Assembly: GCA_027627225.1 (NCBI GenBank) | Contig: JAPFQT010000078.1 | Location: 124,001 to 188,000, forward strand | Direction of reading: 5' to 3' | DNA length: 64,000 nt | From: Congeria kusceri | Lineage: Eukaryota > Mollusca > Bivalvia > Myida > Dreissenidae | In this document: positions 46,291-60,126 of the stretch, piece by piece | How positions within the stretch are numbered: position 1 is the stretch's first letter | Layout of the letters: the number at the start of each line of letters is the position of its first letter | Notes under the pieces: generated by a model | What the model saw: only the letters and a program-made list of their open reading frames with translations | Told to the model about the DNA's origin: nothing | The model's database searches: none | Position numbers and translations under genes: made by a program

Positions 46291-46933
46291 GTGAGCTAAT
46301 AAGAATTTCAGAACATGAAGAATTGCTAAATAAACTATCATTTAACTACCGGTATGATGTATAAATACATATCTCATTTAAAACAGGAGGTCCATGCTGG
46401 TACAATATTGTTCAACTGCTTTAGTAACATGATGTGTTGAACCATGATAACACCTTGACCTAAATTTATAATTGATCTGACAAACTTGTAAAAAAGCTGT
46501 TTGACTTACTTCAACCTGGTGATACATTTTTTCATCCACATTTATCGCGCATAAACCAATTTTCGTCCATCAATCTGACTAAGTTTCAATCTGATCACAT
46601 GAAAAATGAAGCTTCTAAGCATGTTAACAAAACTGTTATTTTATCACACAGAGTAACCATTTTCCAAGGTCTGTATAATTACAATTTTGGCTAATTTTTG
46701 ACAGGTCAGTAATCTGATTAAGATGATTTCATTTGAAATATGCTGTTTTTCGTTAAGCCAAAACATAAAAAGTTCTGTGTTTCAGGCAACCCGAACCTAC
46801 CTAGCGAAAATATCCCCAACCCACAAGTTTTTAGAGACTATCGTTTTCTGATAAATCTAAATTTGTCAGAGTTTTATTTTCAAAGATGATTAACTAGATA
46901 ATCTGTGTCTAAAAGGCGCTTAATATTATTAAT

Positions 46934-47277
46934 CAGTGGGTTTTTTTAGGGTCAATTTGTGGCCGAAATTCGGCCCCATTCCCCTGCTTAAAAAGTATAT
47001 TTTCCCCCCTATATTAACCTTAAAATTCCCCACTGAATGTAAGGTTTATTTTGAATACAATAATGACCAAAATCAGACAAAATTGGCTACGATAGAGGAG
47101 TTTTGGTAAACAATCTCAGCAATTTTTCATCAAAGAAGCTTAATCTAAGCTATAATTTGAATAAAAACAAAATATAAACATTTGATAATGCTTTTCTTAA
47201 AAAAAATCCTCTTTAGCCGTAAAATTGCCCATCTGAAGGGCCCCACCACCTTTCCCCAAAGGGTGAAAAAAACACTG
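46934..47277. mobile_element. hAT-type MITE
   Basis: The left end, CAGTGGGTTTTTTTAGGGTC, pairs with the reverse complement of the right end, CAGTGTTTTTTTCACCCTTT. Further inside, GGGGCC and GGCCCC blocks with TTCCCC are also inverted. CAGTG ends are typical of hAT elements. Flanks TTATTAAT and TTAAATGA do not form an exact 8-bp duplication. There is no ORF. Confidence 0.55.
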
Positions 47278-48441
47278 TTAAATGAGTGTTCTAAATCCCT
47301 TCATGGATGAATAGTATTGGCGGTTAAGTGGTTGCGATTTGTTTCACTTTTATGGCTAGACTTAAAAAAAAACTAAAAAAAACATCATAATCCCTACCTT
47401 ACCTAACTTGTTTGAGACCATGACTCGAAACACAAATTATTATTTTTTTTGGCCTTAGCATTTATTGTTGCTGTAAATCAGTATTTTGCTGAACATGACT
47501 AATGTCATATCATATTTATATAACATGTTCTTTGACCTAGTAACCCTTTTTGTGACAAACATGACCCAGGTTTGACCTTTATTTAAATGGGAGAATACAT
47601 TTAACCCTTAAGTGATGGTTCATACTGTGTAAATAAGCTTATTTGACCTAGCTTCTGCCCAAACATGACCCATCGAGAAATGTGATAATACATTCATTGT
47701 GCATATCATTCTGACAAACACTCAAGGTGATCTAATAAAAATTGTGCAACAGTCTATTGTCGACAGTTGATGCCAGAAGGTACTGTGATCCTAATCGTTC
47801 ATCTGACACCCACTTTGTGCCAGGTAAACAACAACTTGTTTGGTTACAATTCCTTTCATCTTTTACTTGGAATAAGGGCAGTTTTAAACATCAGAATTAT
47901 CCAGAAACTGTCCAAACAATTCTTGTGGCAAGAGATGGGCTGGTGTAAGCAGATCAGACCATTTTCTGTGTAAGAATACAAGACAGTTTTCCGGCTATCA
48001 ACCTTATGTGTTTATGGCTGTGGGGAAATAAAGGACTGAACTTTTGTTCTGTGTTCAAGAAAGTCTGCCAGACCTTGTAAAAAACTATTTAAAGTATTAG
48101 AAATAGACCAGATTCTGTGAATAACAAAGAAAACACCAATCAGAATGGACCATTTCATCATCGGCAACTTGATGTGGCTTAAGGCTGTGCTGTGGGATGA
48201 AATAAAAGACTGAAATGTCTGCAGTGTCTGCTAATATCTGCTAGACCTCAGAGAAAACCAGCAGAAATCTATGAGATTCAGGAACATTTATAGAAAAATC
48301 TGAATAGCAATACTGGCCCTTGTGGCTGGTAAAACATTCTTGTCAGGTTAGAGATGTAAAGAAACTACAATGCTTTTTATTCTTATGGTATTCTATATAC
48401 ATGTAGCATGAATAATTCTGAATGTCTATAAAATACATGTG

Positions 48442-49223
48442 TATACCGTATTTACCATATGTAATGGGACACCCTAAATATTGGGACACCCCTATTTTTC
48501 GTAAAACAATTTTTTTTTAGAGTCCTGTAATATTGGGACACTTTTGAAATTTCAATTTTTTCTTACCCCTTAATATTGGGACACAAAAATATAATGGCTA
48601 ATTGTCTTCAATTTTGCCAGTTTAAAATAAATATCTCTCGATTTCAATATGATCAGAGTAGTATAGATCTACTGTACCGTACATTGCAATAGATATGCTG
48701 CAAAAAATAAGAGTGTACCCCTTTTATATAATAAAAACTACAAAGACTACCGCTTTCAAAATGTTAATGCATGTATTACGTCATGTGCGTAAAACGATAT
48801 TCATATTAAATAATTTATTAAACTTCTTATAACAAACTATAAAATTGTCAATTAATGTCAATTAACAGTTACCAGTATTAGGGTAACTACCCGGTAGTAT
48901 GTGATAATTGTCGGGTCTCGTATTAAGCCACATGCGGCATTCTTATCGCTAAACAAACACGTCTAGGGCTTGTTTAATTGACCCCTGGTGCAAACTGTTT
49001 ACTAACATGCTATACTACCCGTTGTTCTTAATTAACACGCTCCACTCAGTTAAGCACGCGGCATAACGACAATCGGTGTGTGTGTGAAAATATATTGGGT
49101 CGAATATTACCCTAAAATTTCGGACACATTTTAAGGAATTATTTTTTTATGACCCTTTATATTGGGACAAGAAAAATTGTAATTATTTTTAAGTGTCCCA
49201 ATACATAGGGTAAATACGGTAAA
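48442..49223. mobile_element. MITE with CCGTATTTACC inverted ends and TA flanks
   Basis: The left end (48446-48472) reads CCGTATTTACCATATGTAAT then GGGACAC. The right end (49193-49219) is its inverse with two mismatches. Both are flanked by TA (48444-48445 and 49220-49221), the mariner-type target. The phrase 'atattgggaca' occurs several times near both ends (48477, 48531, 48573, 49160). The interior has no transposase. Confidence 0.75.
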
Positions 49224-52000
49224 TATATTGCACTTTGGTTTTTGTTCTTAAATGCTTTTGATTTTTGTGTGTTCAGGTATAATTGGCCGATTACCTAACG
49301 ACATGCACACTGACTTGGTGTGTGTGTGTGCATCACAACCTTGTTTACGACTGCAGAATAGATACGAGGAAATACAACTGCCAGACATAACGGCAAGAAA
49401 TTTAATGGGACTTTTGTGCAGACTGATGTGTGAAGCGAAAGCTCCCAGGAATTCTAAGCTGGATTGCCAACTGCAGAGTGGTATTTTACATCTGTATCCA
49501 ACTGAAAATGCAAATAAAACAACCCAAATAAATGGAAAAGTTAACGAAAGACTCACTGACCTTTTGACGTGAACAACTGACTGACAAATAACAAAACTCC
49601 AATTCTGTATTTGACTAGAAACAAAACCACAAGGCTCTCTCTTATAATCTGATTTAAAACAATTACTGCCTTTTTAAGGAGACTGATATGCATAACATTG
49701 CAACAGATTTCAGCAGATTCAGAAGTATGATGCCGGACTTCAGAAGTTTAGATCTGTAGAAGTGTTCCTATGGTGACACATGGAAAAGTATCCACTCACA
49801 GCCAGAGTCAAGGATAAAGGCTGTGTATTCCAGTGACAGAAAGCGGTGTTATTGAAGGAGCTCTTGGTATTTTACAATTGGACCAATGAATTGATGACAA
49901 CTAGAACTCAGCTAGTCGGATGTGCCGCCTGATGGGACATAACTCAAGTACGATAAGAGCAATTATGCAGAAAACCGAACGTAACCTTACGTGAATGCCT
50001 ACTAACACTTCCCTTAGGTTTCATAATGATTGCACAAAAACTTCTCAAGCAATTGTCTGCAAAAACTAAAGGGGCCGCCACCACCTCAAAAGTAACCCCA
50101 ATATGTTGCCTTTTCAGGTGACAAAAAATAGAATGTTCAACCTTACCAGTCATCGAAATTAGCAGTTAACCAAGCAAGCCCAAATTCTCATTACTCAAAA
50201 CCAAGAGAATGTTACAAGCCCGCTTTTATAAAACTGAGAATCTGTGTAAGCCCAGTTCAAAATTTACCAGTGCAGGGCTTGTGGGCTTGTGCTAATTTCA
50301 ACCACTGCTTACAAGTTAAATTTTAACTTTTCTAGATGTATTGTTTTAAAGAGTACATAACACGATAAAGAAGAAACAAAATGAATCAAGGTTAAAAGAT
50401 GTGGAATTTTGGTAGAACCAGGATATTTATGCTTATTGATCAGATGTAGCGATAATAAAGGATTGCCGACTGCACAATCTCTTATCTGTCACCATTGTAA
50501 GTATACATTTTTATCAACATCCTTCCTAATGACAGATACACATAAAAACTATTTAAATAGCATAATTTGATAGATAAGATGTATTTCCTTATATAAATAC
50601 TTTAAGGTTTACATAGGTTAAATGGGTTATTTTTATTGGTGATTATGTCGATTCTCGCTCGTTCCTCGTTTATGACGCCGACCATATTTATTTAGCTCAT
50701 GATAGTCATGTGATTCGGACATGTATACTTCAGCAACCGCTTAACCTACAATGATGTTTTTACGTCATTGGAAAGGGCAAATCTTAAGCTTTCCATTGGT
50801 TAAAAAATAATTTATGCAATTCATCTGGTTCAGGGGGATATGCGCGTCGAAAAATGGCTATTTTCATCAGCTTTTTGTGGAAAAACTAAAGCCGAGCAAA
50901 AGAAGGCAAAAGTAGCATCGGCCACTTCAGACAGTCTCCCGAACTGCAACCGAAGTTAAGCCGAGTGCAACTTCGTTTTTCCGATAACATCGTAAGAGTA
51001 ACGTCCTCGGATTTCGCGACACGAGGTTTACAGCTTCACGAATTTTATTAAACGTTTAACGGGTAGTTTTGACCAAAAAAAAAACGATTCAAACTAATTG
51101 TTTACATTATCCCATGCGTTGTGCATGCATGTTGGCCGTTAATATATTGATTTGATGATAGATTTATGATGGTAAAGCTCTTGGAAGATAGTGAAACTGA
51201 AAGTGAAACGGGACAACGATTAGACACATTTTGTCAAAAACAACTACGACAAATGTTCTGCCTCGATTTATAAGCAAAGCATTGATCCACAATCACCACC
51301 CTGTACACACCTGAGGCCCGTAATGTAAATTTTAATTTATAATTGATCACTGTACTCTACATCTGTTCTTGAATGAGATGCAACTAAGGAAGCTGGGTGG
51401 GGGAGGGGTGAGCACTCCCTCCCTCGTCATTGCATTCAAGCTGTCACTGCAGGTTTAATTGAATGACTTCATGCTGTATACTTACAAAGTTTAATTTTGT
51501 CTTTAAATAATATGCTTTTTTTTTAATCTTAAAAAATCCTTACATTGAAAACAATTTTCAATATATATATATAGATAATAAAAAGAGCGTGATAACTGCA
51601 TGGCATGATTTCAACAATAAAGCATGTGACACACATGCAGTAAGTGTGACTTGACTGGTATGTGCATTAGGCATGTGCTAATGGTGCAGATTGTATATTT
51701 TTATAACCTATGTATGCACTTAAATGCTGTCAGATTTGCTATAGTCACCTAACCCAGGTCATAGTTCTTGTAACAACATTTACTGTATTCTGCATGCTTG
51801 GTATTTAAAAAATAAATTCATAAATTGATGCTTTGGTTTACTTCAAATAATATTTCTAAAGGTGTTGTCATTTCAAAGGTATACCCCTGTCAGTTTACCC
51901 GTCCCTTGTTCCGGTTTCGAGTTATGCTGTTAGGCTGCTACAGTTTTGCATGTACATGTTTGTCCAAAGAATTGCATGATTTGCTTTTGCATATATAAAT
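49224..52000. other. Gene-free stretch
   Basis: It includes a 106-codon open frame (49252-49569) of doubtful meaning and a somewhat CpG-richer part at about 50640-51060, where short frames begin. No motif, RNA or repeat was recognised with confidence. Confidence 0.35.
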
Positions 52001-52002
52001 TT

Positions 52003-52150
52003 CAGTGACAGTGGAGACAGATGAGACAGTGGAGACAGATGAGACAGTGGAGGGAGACAGATGAGACAGTGGAGACAGTTGAGACAGTGGAGACAGACGA
52101 GACAGTGGAGACAGATGAGACAGTGGAGACAGATGAGAGAGTGGAGACAG
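52003..52150. repeat. 18-bp minisatellite
   Basis: Units of CAGTGGAGACAGATGAGA repeat about eight times with single-base changes and one short insertion (GGAGGGAGACAG, about 52050). Both strands therefore read as artificial repeat peptides. Confidence 0.95.
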
Positions 52151-52159
52151 AAATTAACA

Positions 52160-53635
52160 GTCTTTCTAAGATGCTCAGTCATCACAAGTTCTTTTGAAGT
52201 ATTTTCTGATCAATACTTAAAAATTGTTGGAGTTCTTTTGAATGAGTGAACAATTAGTATTCCAAAAAGTTCCTAAAGCAAAAGCTGCATTGAAAGACAA
52301 CCTTTCATCAAGACCGCATTTGTGTGGCCATTTTTTTATTACTTTGACGAGTACACGATCTTTTTGGCAGAATTAAAAGGTAAAATGCATTACTTTGTGT
52401 TTTGGTATTCCAGAAAGGGTGGTCTTAAAACCGGAGATGATGTTGGAGTATGCCTTTAGAGTTAATGAATACACTGTTCCAAATACTGAAATAAATTAGT
52501 CTGTTATGTGTACTAAGCATGTTAAAGATATATAATCTATACATAACTGAGCTTTATAAATGTATATAACATCTTTTACATGCAGTTTGCAAATGCCAAA
52601 TGTTTTTGATGCAGTACGAGAGACATTGTCTTACCCAGATTCAGTCCAGCATTTGGCTTTAATACTCATTCCATTTTAAATGATGTTGTCTTTTATAAGA
52701 CACCATGTATGAAAGACAGTGAAAATATGTGAAGTATTTACTTCACAAAACATAAAGTGACATGAAAAGATTACTTTGAACCTGTTTAACTGCCAGAAAT
52801 TATTGCCAGGTGTATTATTGACAGAATTTACATATTTGACAGAATGAAATGTGGGGGGGTTACCTTCTTCAGATACGAATAACTTGTTATTTTTCAAGAT
52901 ACAGTAATTTGGATTGCAGTTTTATGGGTTTTTATAAATTAAAAAAAAATCCTCTGTTATCGCTATCAGTTGATTTTAATTTTAAGATTTATTTATGAAC
53001 AATTTAAGTGGTAAATTCATTCATTTTAAGTCAAATACTGAAAATAAACTTACTATTTTGACACGTTTGGAGGTTGTGTGCTGCAACAAACTGTGATATC
53101 ATATAAGTTATCATAATCAACCTGATCAAGTTTAATCACTCTTCGTAAAACGTACGATGTGAACAACGCACGAAACTCACTACACAAAGGGAGACAATCT
53201 AGTTAGTTGTTACTATACAAGTCCGTAACAGACGAGTTACTTCCCTTGTGTTGACTCCCAGTGTTGCAGAACGTGTACTTTCCTATCGAGTCCTCACACC
53301 TCGTACTTTGAAGAATGTGCACCACGTCTGACGTTGCAGAAGTATAATGCTTAGGTGAATCAGACACATTCTAGTTATTTGACGACTTTAAATGCAAATT
53401 ACTGGGTCCATGTGTTCGTACCACCTCCCTCAGGAAGTTCCTGGAATCGTTAATGTAAACCCCGTCCAAACATCCGGATGCGCGCGCAGCTTAGAATTAC
53501 TCGAACAAATATTAGCTATAACAAAATCAGATTGCTTCTTGCCGAATTCTAAACGTAGTATTGAAACATACAAAACTAGAAGAATTTATATCTTTATGAA
53601 AACGATTACAAATTCATATATGTAAGGAACAACAA
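52160..53635. other. Gene-free stretch
   Basis: No repeat or coding signal of note was seen. The part at 53100-53560 is less AT-rich but has no credible exon. Confidence 0.4.
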
Positions 53636-53640
53636 ATATA

Positions 53641-53700
53641 TATTGATCTCCTCTGCTATGATTGATCTCCCCTGTTATGATTAATCTCCCTTGTCAGGGG
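53641..53700. repeat. 20-22 bp minisatellite, small array
   Basis: TATGATTGATCTCCCCTGTT-type units occur three times here and belong with the larger array at 54757-55100. Confidence 0.8.
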
Positions 53701-53867
53701 TGATCCAGGATTTCGGGTTGGGGGGGGGGGGGGGCGTAACTGTAGATCGTGCAGTTATAACCCTTTATGTTGTCTGTAGGCCTGCAGTGATCAACTACAG
53801 ATCTGTATCAAAGATATACGATAAACTCATCATCATCAACACCATCAAAATTAATGCACTTTGTTTC

Positions 53868-53955
53868 ACTGATCCCAAGTAACATGTTTGTACTTTTCAT
53901 TAGATATATATATATATATGTAATGAAAAGTAAAAACACGTTACATGGGATCAGT
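53868..53955. repeat. 88-bp palindrome with AT-repeat centre
   Basis: The left arm, ACTGATCCCAAGTAACATGT then TTGTACTTTTCATTAG, matches the reverse complement of the right arm with four mismatches over 44 bases. (AT)n forms the turn. Confidence 0.9.
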
Positions 53956-54756
53956 CATGCTCATCAATTGTCTTAAAATGGGATATGCACTGTGTTGTTT
54001 TTTCATCGAACGGACAGACATCCGAGCGTGTTTTTTTACGAGAAATATTGTTAAAGATACACGTTTGATTGCGTTCTGAAATAATGCGGCAAGTGAAGCC
54101 GACGTAGTTTCAATTTCGCTGACATTTGGTGTCGGAAAAAAGTATGAAATAGGAATAGGAGCCAACGTTGTGGACACCCCTCTACTTTATCACTTTAAAT
54201 ATTTTTTATGAACGCATAAAAACACAAAAATGCAATTTGGTGTGATTGGTAATGATTGGAACATTGAACAAAAAGTGTATTTAGATTTTTGGGAACTAAA
54301 AAATCTATTGAGGCGAAACCGTTTCAACTCGAAAGTATTCATTGATTCGACTTGAATTTCGACTTTAAATTATATTTATTCGTAACGTATACATGTTTTT
54401 TTTATGCGTTTTCTAGTGCCAACGGTGTATTGCATCTGACATTTTTATATGATATATGAATTTTAAAAAAGAAAACAATAGCATCCACAAATAAAGTTAT
54501 ATATACATTTATTGTTTTTGATGAACTTTGGTGCCGGTACTACGGTGTATGTTAGAAATCGTAGGGGGCGGGCTAGCCCGGGAATGTTTTACTGAAGTCG
54601 GTGTGTTTCTTTGAACAAGTGAGCGAGCGAAGTTGCATTGTTTTTGCATACTTATCCAGTTTTACCTTTTTATATATGCCCATAAATGTATGGTCCGGCA
54701 GTCTCAGGAGGGGGGGGGCACGCCGGGTGCGCCCCCCCCCTGGTTTGCCCTGCTAT

Positions 54757-55100
54757 TACGATCTCTTCTGCTATGATTGATCTCCCCGGTTATGATTGAT
54801 CTCCCCTGCTATTGTTGCTCTCCCCTGGTATGAAGGATCACTTCTGCTATTATTGATCTCCCCTGCTATGATTGATCTCCCATGTAATGATTGATTATGA
54901 TTCATCTCCACTGCTATGATTGAAATCACTGAAATGATTGACCGCAAACTGTTCTGATCGATTTCTGCTATAATGAACAATGATATGAATGGTTGATGTA
55001 TGGTTGATACGCATATCCCAATCCCATGTAACGACTGAACTCCGCTGTTGTACTTGATCTCACCTCAGTCCTGTTATGATTCATATGTCCCCTTTAATGA
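54757..55100. repeat. 20-22 bp minisatellite, main array
   Basis: CTGCTATGATTGATCTCCCC is repeated at least eight times between 54760 and 54930, then decays ('gattcatctccactgctatg', 'tgatctcacctcagtcctgt'). Confidence 0.85.
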
Positions 55101-55289
55101 TAGCTCTCCTGTTTACGATTTAGCTTCCAACAACACGAGGCCATTTGATACACCAATGACGCATCTGCCATTGAGGGGATTTAGACAGCCTGCTTGGCTC
55201 TAGGGTGGGGAATTAGACCCCAAAAAATACAATTAGTCAAAGTTCTTTCTACGTCACCAACTTTGAGCGTAAATAAGACCACAAATACT

Positions 55290-55395
55290 TTACCCTTCTC
55301 CGAAAGTAGGTCACCGTTGGAGCCGTCTGATGGTCGGGAACTTCTCCGAAAGTAGGTCACCGTTGGAGTCGTCTGATGGTCGGGAACTTTCAGGG
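55290..55395. repeat. 56-bp tandem duplication
   Basis: 'cttctccgaaagtaggtcac', 'cgttggag.cgtctgatggt' and 'cgggaactt' occur twice in tandem (about 55285 and 55341) with one mismatch. Confidence 0.9.
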
Positions 55396-55519
55396 AGGAC
55401 AAACCCTATAACCCAGGTCAAGTTCAAAAGTTGGCCCCTTAAGATAAAAAAAAAGATTTTAGGGGGTCTAGTGGAGTTACAGTGCTAGTAGGTTTGCTCT
55501 GTCAGACTGAGTCGAATAG

Positions 55520-58010
55520 AGATGACCTTTGTGAAGGTAACCGTTTCAGCCCAAATTTTCACCTGAAGTTCAAGTGACCCCTATAAAATGGGTATCAGCA
55601 GAAAGGTCTCACAAAGCCCTATAAGACACAAAAAGAATTTTGGGGATCCGACCTACCGTTCTGGAGTTATGGCCCTTTGCGCTATACCTAAGTAATTGTT
55701 TGGTCTTTTTTACGGCTGGGGTAGATCCAAAGCTACTAAGTGCTGATATCTAGATCCCTGATATCTCGTATATAGGTAGACCTCAACAATATCTAGGGCG
55801 TAAGGGGTATCCGCCCGGGGGTAAGGGGGGTAGTAAGAGTTATTGGCCTTGAAAACAGCTATTTTTTAGTTGTTTTAGAACTACCACGGACACTTTGACG
55901 AACTCTGGTGATTTTATTTCGCAACTAAGAATAATAAACTTATGTTTAATCTAATGTAACAGAATTCCCTAATATAAGATATTTTTATATTAAAATAGGC
56001 AAAAAATTGAACGAGTTATGGGACTTAGAAATCATAAGAGACCTGTTTTGAGGTTACAAACCACTAACAGTGAAAAATACCCCCCCCCCCCCCCCGAGGT
56101 ACAATTTAGCGACCGAGTACATTGTAACCATATATACCAATCGAAAGGTAATAAAAAATGAGGCAGAAATTTGAAATAATTATTAAGAAATAGTGTATGG
56201 TGTACCATATTAGTTAACACAACGTGTTTTTATTATTTTTGACTGTTTTTTTACAGTTAAAACATTATTTTAGCCGTATTGTTTAGAATATGTGTCTGAA
56301 ACTTATAGTAATGGGTAGGAAAAAGTAAAACTGATTTTTTGATATGCGGGTTGGGGTATATGGGTGCCAGGGGGTCGGAACAGGGTGCGCCAAAGTTAGG
56401 GGCTCTGAGAAAATAAGCGCATTTTTGCCATTTTTCACGTTTTTGACCATTGAACGTTAAAATCAGCCACAATTATTTGTTTAGCTATATGAAACTCTGA
56501 ATATTGATGGATAATTGTGTACCTAAATTTTTGACACCCGGGATTATGGAAAGTATAGCCCGGGGGTCGGGCTAGGGGGGTCAAAGTGACCACCCCTATG
56601 CTTTTTTTGCCTAAAAATACGTATATAGAAAAAATAGTCACTATCTAGGCACTATATACAGACTAAGTACCAACTAACCTTAGGTACCACTAGAAAGCTA
56701 ATAAAAAATGAGGCAGAAATTCGATAGATCCGAAAAACTGATTTTTACTACTTTATGACTGTTTTTTTTTACTGTTAAAATTAATTTTTGGCCAAAATGC
56801 TTAGAATATGTGTCTTAAACGTATATAAATGGGTAGTAAAAAGTAAATCTGATCTTTTGACATGCGGTTTTGGGTATATGGGTGCCTGAGGGTTGGAACA
56901 GGGTGTGCCAAAGTGAGGGGCTCTGAGACAAAAAACGCATTTTGGCCATTTTCCACGCATGTTGAATTTTGAACATTAATATCATCCACTATTATTGCCT
57001 AAGCTATATAAAACTTGGCGTAATGATGGATAATTGTGTACCTGAATTTTTGACACCCGGGTTGATGGCAAGTATAGCCCGGGAATCGGGCTAGGGGGGG
57101 TTAAATGTGACCACCCCTATGCCATTTTGAAAAAAAGCACTATATAGAAAAAAGAGTCACTATCCAGGCACTATATACAGACTTAGTACCTACTAACCTT
57201 AGGTGCCACTAGAAAGGTAATCGAAAATGAGGTAGAAAATCGAATAAATATTTGAGAAATATTTCATATTGATTGAGATATGTGCAAAAACCCGTTTTTC
57301 GGACTATTGACCCGTTTGTGGACCTTTTTAAATTTGTTTTCTCATGTATTTGTTATTATGTCAGTCTGAAAATTTAAGTGATTGTAGAGACTAATTACAC
57401 GGACATGTTCACACCGGGATGAAGATATTAGACTGCCCGGGGCTCGGGCTACGAGTGGTCAAAGTGGCAAAACTACGTGTTTTTGCCACGTGGGAATATA
57501 CCCTTCCATTTTGATGCGTTATTTTAGTTTTATATATTTATTTGTTTCAATTTTTTTTTTACAACGATTCAATTATGCATAACATTTACCAAAAAAACAA
57601 AAACATAATACAATATACATGTTTAACACTTCTCCGTTCTTGGTCACTTCAGACACTTTTGAGCGTAAAAAAGCTCAAAAAAGAAGCCGACCCCTACCAC
57701 ATTTGAACCCCTATACTGTTTTAAGGGGTAACGATAGCCTAAAAAGGGACCCGGAATCTTAATCAGAGATGTTTTATAACATGCACATCAATGTTTCAAG
57801 GGTAAATTCCAAGGTAACCGTTTCAGCCCAAATCAGGATGAAATTTGGGGGTAAATCATCGAAGTTCAAGGACATCGATGAAACATTGTTTTGTATGTGC
57901 TTAGCACAAATCTGAAATCCGTTTTGAGATATATTTTATAGTAAAAAAGTTATTTGGTTTGACTGGAGCCCACCCCTGACCTTTTTTTACGCTCAATTCT
58001 AATTATGTTC
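55520..58010. repeat. Complex satellite block with 517-bp tandem units
   Basis: Matching landmarks lie 517 bp apart: 'atgggtag.aaaaagtaaa' (56311 and 56828) and 'ggataattgtgtacct' (56510 and 57027), with a third decayed unit reaching about 57480. A separate ~230-bp unit ('aaggtaaccgtttcagccca', 'tgaaatttggggg', 'gagcccacccc', 'ttacgct') occurs at about 55535, 57810 and 60370. A C run lies at 56081-56095. There is no ORF. Confidence 0.75.
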
Positions 58011-58079
58011 CAATGTCTATAAATATGCATTGTGATAACTTACAATCTGTGTTTAGACATGATTTAAGCTATTTAAGCA

Positions 58080-60110
58080 CATAATCAATAACTTAATGTG
58101 TCAAAATAACATGCTGTCTCTGTTTACCCTATATAAAATAATAATATGTACTGAAGTGGCACTATTGGAGGTGAGACTTTTTAAAATTGTCATGATATAC
58201 ACCCAAAGTGTCTTTTTTTTTCTTATTATACTACTAACCGGCACCTAATATTAATTCTGTGGGACCAATATATGTCTTTATTAAACTAATTATTGTGTTA
58301 AACAATACATTAATGTTGTACAACTGAATTAAAAAGCAAATATACATTGTACTGGCAATATGGGAAGTAAGAACATTGTAAAGTGATGATATGCACCCAA
58401 AGTGTCATTTTTGGGGTGAAAAACAAGCAGCTGGCACTTAATATTAATCCTGTGGGACTCATATATGCCTTTTTTGAACTAAATATAGTGCCCAAACAAT
58501 ATATTGACACTAAAGCAGGTCAGCAATTTTTTATCAGCCATATTATTCACTAAAACTTGTCTTTATTTATTTATTCATTATAAACCTACACTTAATATCA
58601 GTTATGTGGGACTCAAACATGGCTGGATGACACTAATAATTGTGTCAAAATAACATGTTTTCTCTGTTTAACCCATATACAATAATAGTATGTACTAAAG
58701 TGGCACTATTGGAGGTCAGACATTTGCTTAATTATCATGATATAGACCCAAAGTGTCATTTTTGTGTTAATATACTACTAACCGGCACCTAATAATAATT
58801 CTGTGGGACCAATATTTGCCTGCTTGAACTAATGATTGTGTTAACAAAATATATTGATGTTGTACACCTGAACTACAAAGCAAATATATACTGCACTGGC
58901 AATATGGTAAGAAAATTGTAAAAAGTGATGATATGCACCTCAAGTGTAATTTTTTGGTGAATAAAATAGTAACCGGCACCTAATATTAATGATGTTGGAC
59001 TCATACATGTCTTGTTTGAACTAAATATAGTATCCAAACATTATATTGACACTCTACAAGTAAATTGCCAACAAAAATATACCATACTTGCTTTTTTGGA
59101 GGTCAGCAATTTTTTATAACCCATAAAATACTCTCAAAATTGTATTTTTTTCTCAAATTATTATTAACTGACACTAAATATAAGTTCTGGGTGACTCATA
59201 TTTTGCTGGATTACACTAATTATTGTGTCAAAATAACATGCTGTCTCCGTTTACCCTATATAAAATAATAATATGTACTGAAGTGGCACTATTGGAGGTA
59301 AGACTTTTTTTTTAAAGTCATGATATAGACCCAAAGTGTCATTTTTTTCTTAATATACTACTAACCGGCACCTAATATTAATTCTGTGTGACCAAGATAT
59401 GTCTTCATTAAACTAATTATTGTGTTAAAACAATACATTAATGTTGTTCAACTGAACTACAAAGTAAATATACATTGTACTGGCAATATGGAAAGTAAAA
59501 AGATTGAAAAAAGTGATGATACGCACCCAAAGTGTCATTTTTTGGGATAAAAAAAAGCAACTGGCACTTAACATTAATCCTGTGGGACTCATATATGCCT
59601 TTTTTGAGCTAAATATAGTGTCCAAACAATATACTGACACCAAAGGAGGTCAGCAATTTTTTATCAGCCATATTATTCACTAAAAATTGTCTTTATTATT
59701 AATTTATTATAAACCTACACTTAATATCAGTTATGTGGGACTCAAACATGGCTGGATGACACTAATAATTGTGTCAAAATAACATGTTTTCTCTGTTTAC
59801 CCTATATTAAATAATAGTATGTACTAAAGTGGCACTATTGGAGGTCAGACATTTTTTAATAGTCATGATATGGACCCAAAGAGTCATTTTTTTGTCGATA
59901 TTCTACTAACCGTCATCTAATATTAATTTTTTGTTGGACCAATATATGTCTTCATTGAACTAATTATTGTGTGAAAACAATACATTAATGTTGTATAACT
60001 GAACTACAAAGCAAACATACAATGTACTGGCAATATGGGAAGTAAAAACATTGAAAAAGTGATTATATACACCCAAAGTGTCATTTTTGGGGTGAAAAAT
60101 AAGTCTGTGT
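58080..60110. repeat. Higher-order satellite of three diverged monomers
   Basis: 'ctaaccg.ca.ctaatattaat' of monomer A recurs at about 58235, 58774, 59366 and 59909, giving a higher-order period of about 540-590 bp. Within each period monomers B ('ctggcacttaatattaatcc') and C ('acctacacttaatatcagtt') are diverged relatives of A; all have '..acttaatat.a.t.tgtgggact/cca'. Units share 'gacccaaagtgtcattttt' and 'aaagtggcactattggaggt'. The array stops sharply near 60105. Confidence 0.85.
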
Positions 60111-60126
60111 TGCTATCAAAAGTTAT

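Noticed and set aside
46777..47434. Larger element surrounding the hAT MITE, with TGTGTTTC ends
   Set aside because: The proposed ends match over only about 10 bases; this is too weak to claim.
49252..49569. 106-codon plus-strand open frame containing LQNRYEEIQLPDITARNLMG
   Set aside because: It has no recognised motif. It overlaps an equally long frame on the other strand, and only weak splice signals surround it. It could be a real exon but is unsupported.
51160..51275. Short plus-strand frame starting MMVKLLEDSETESETG
   Set aside because: It has only about 35 codons, no donor site and no motif.
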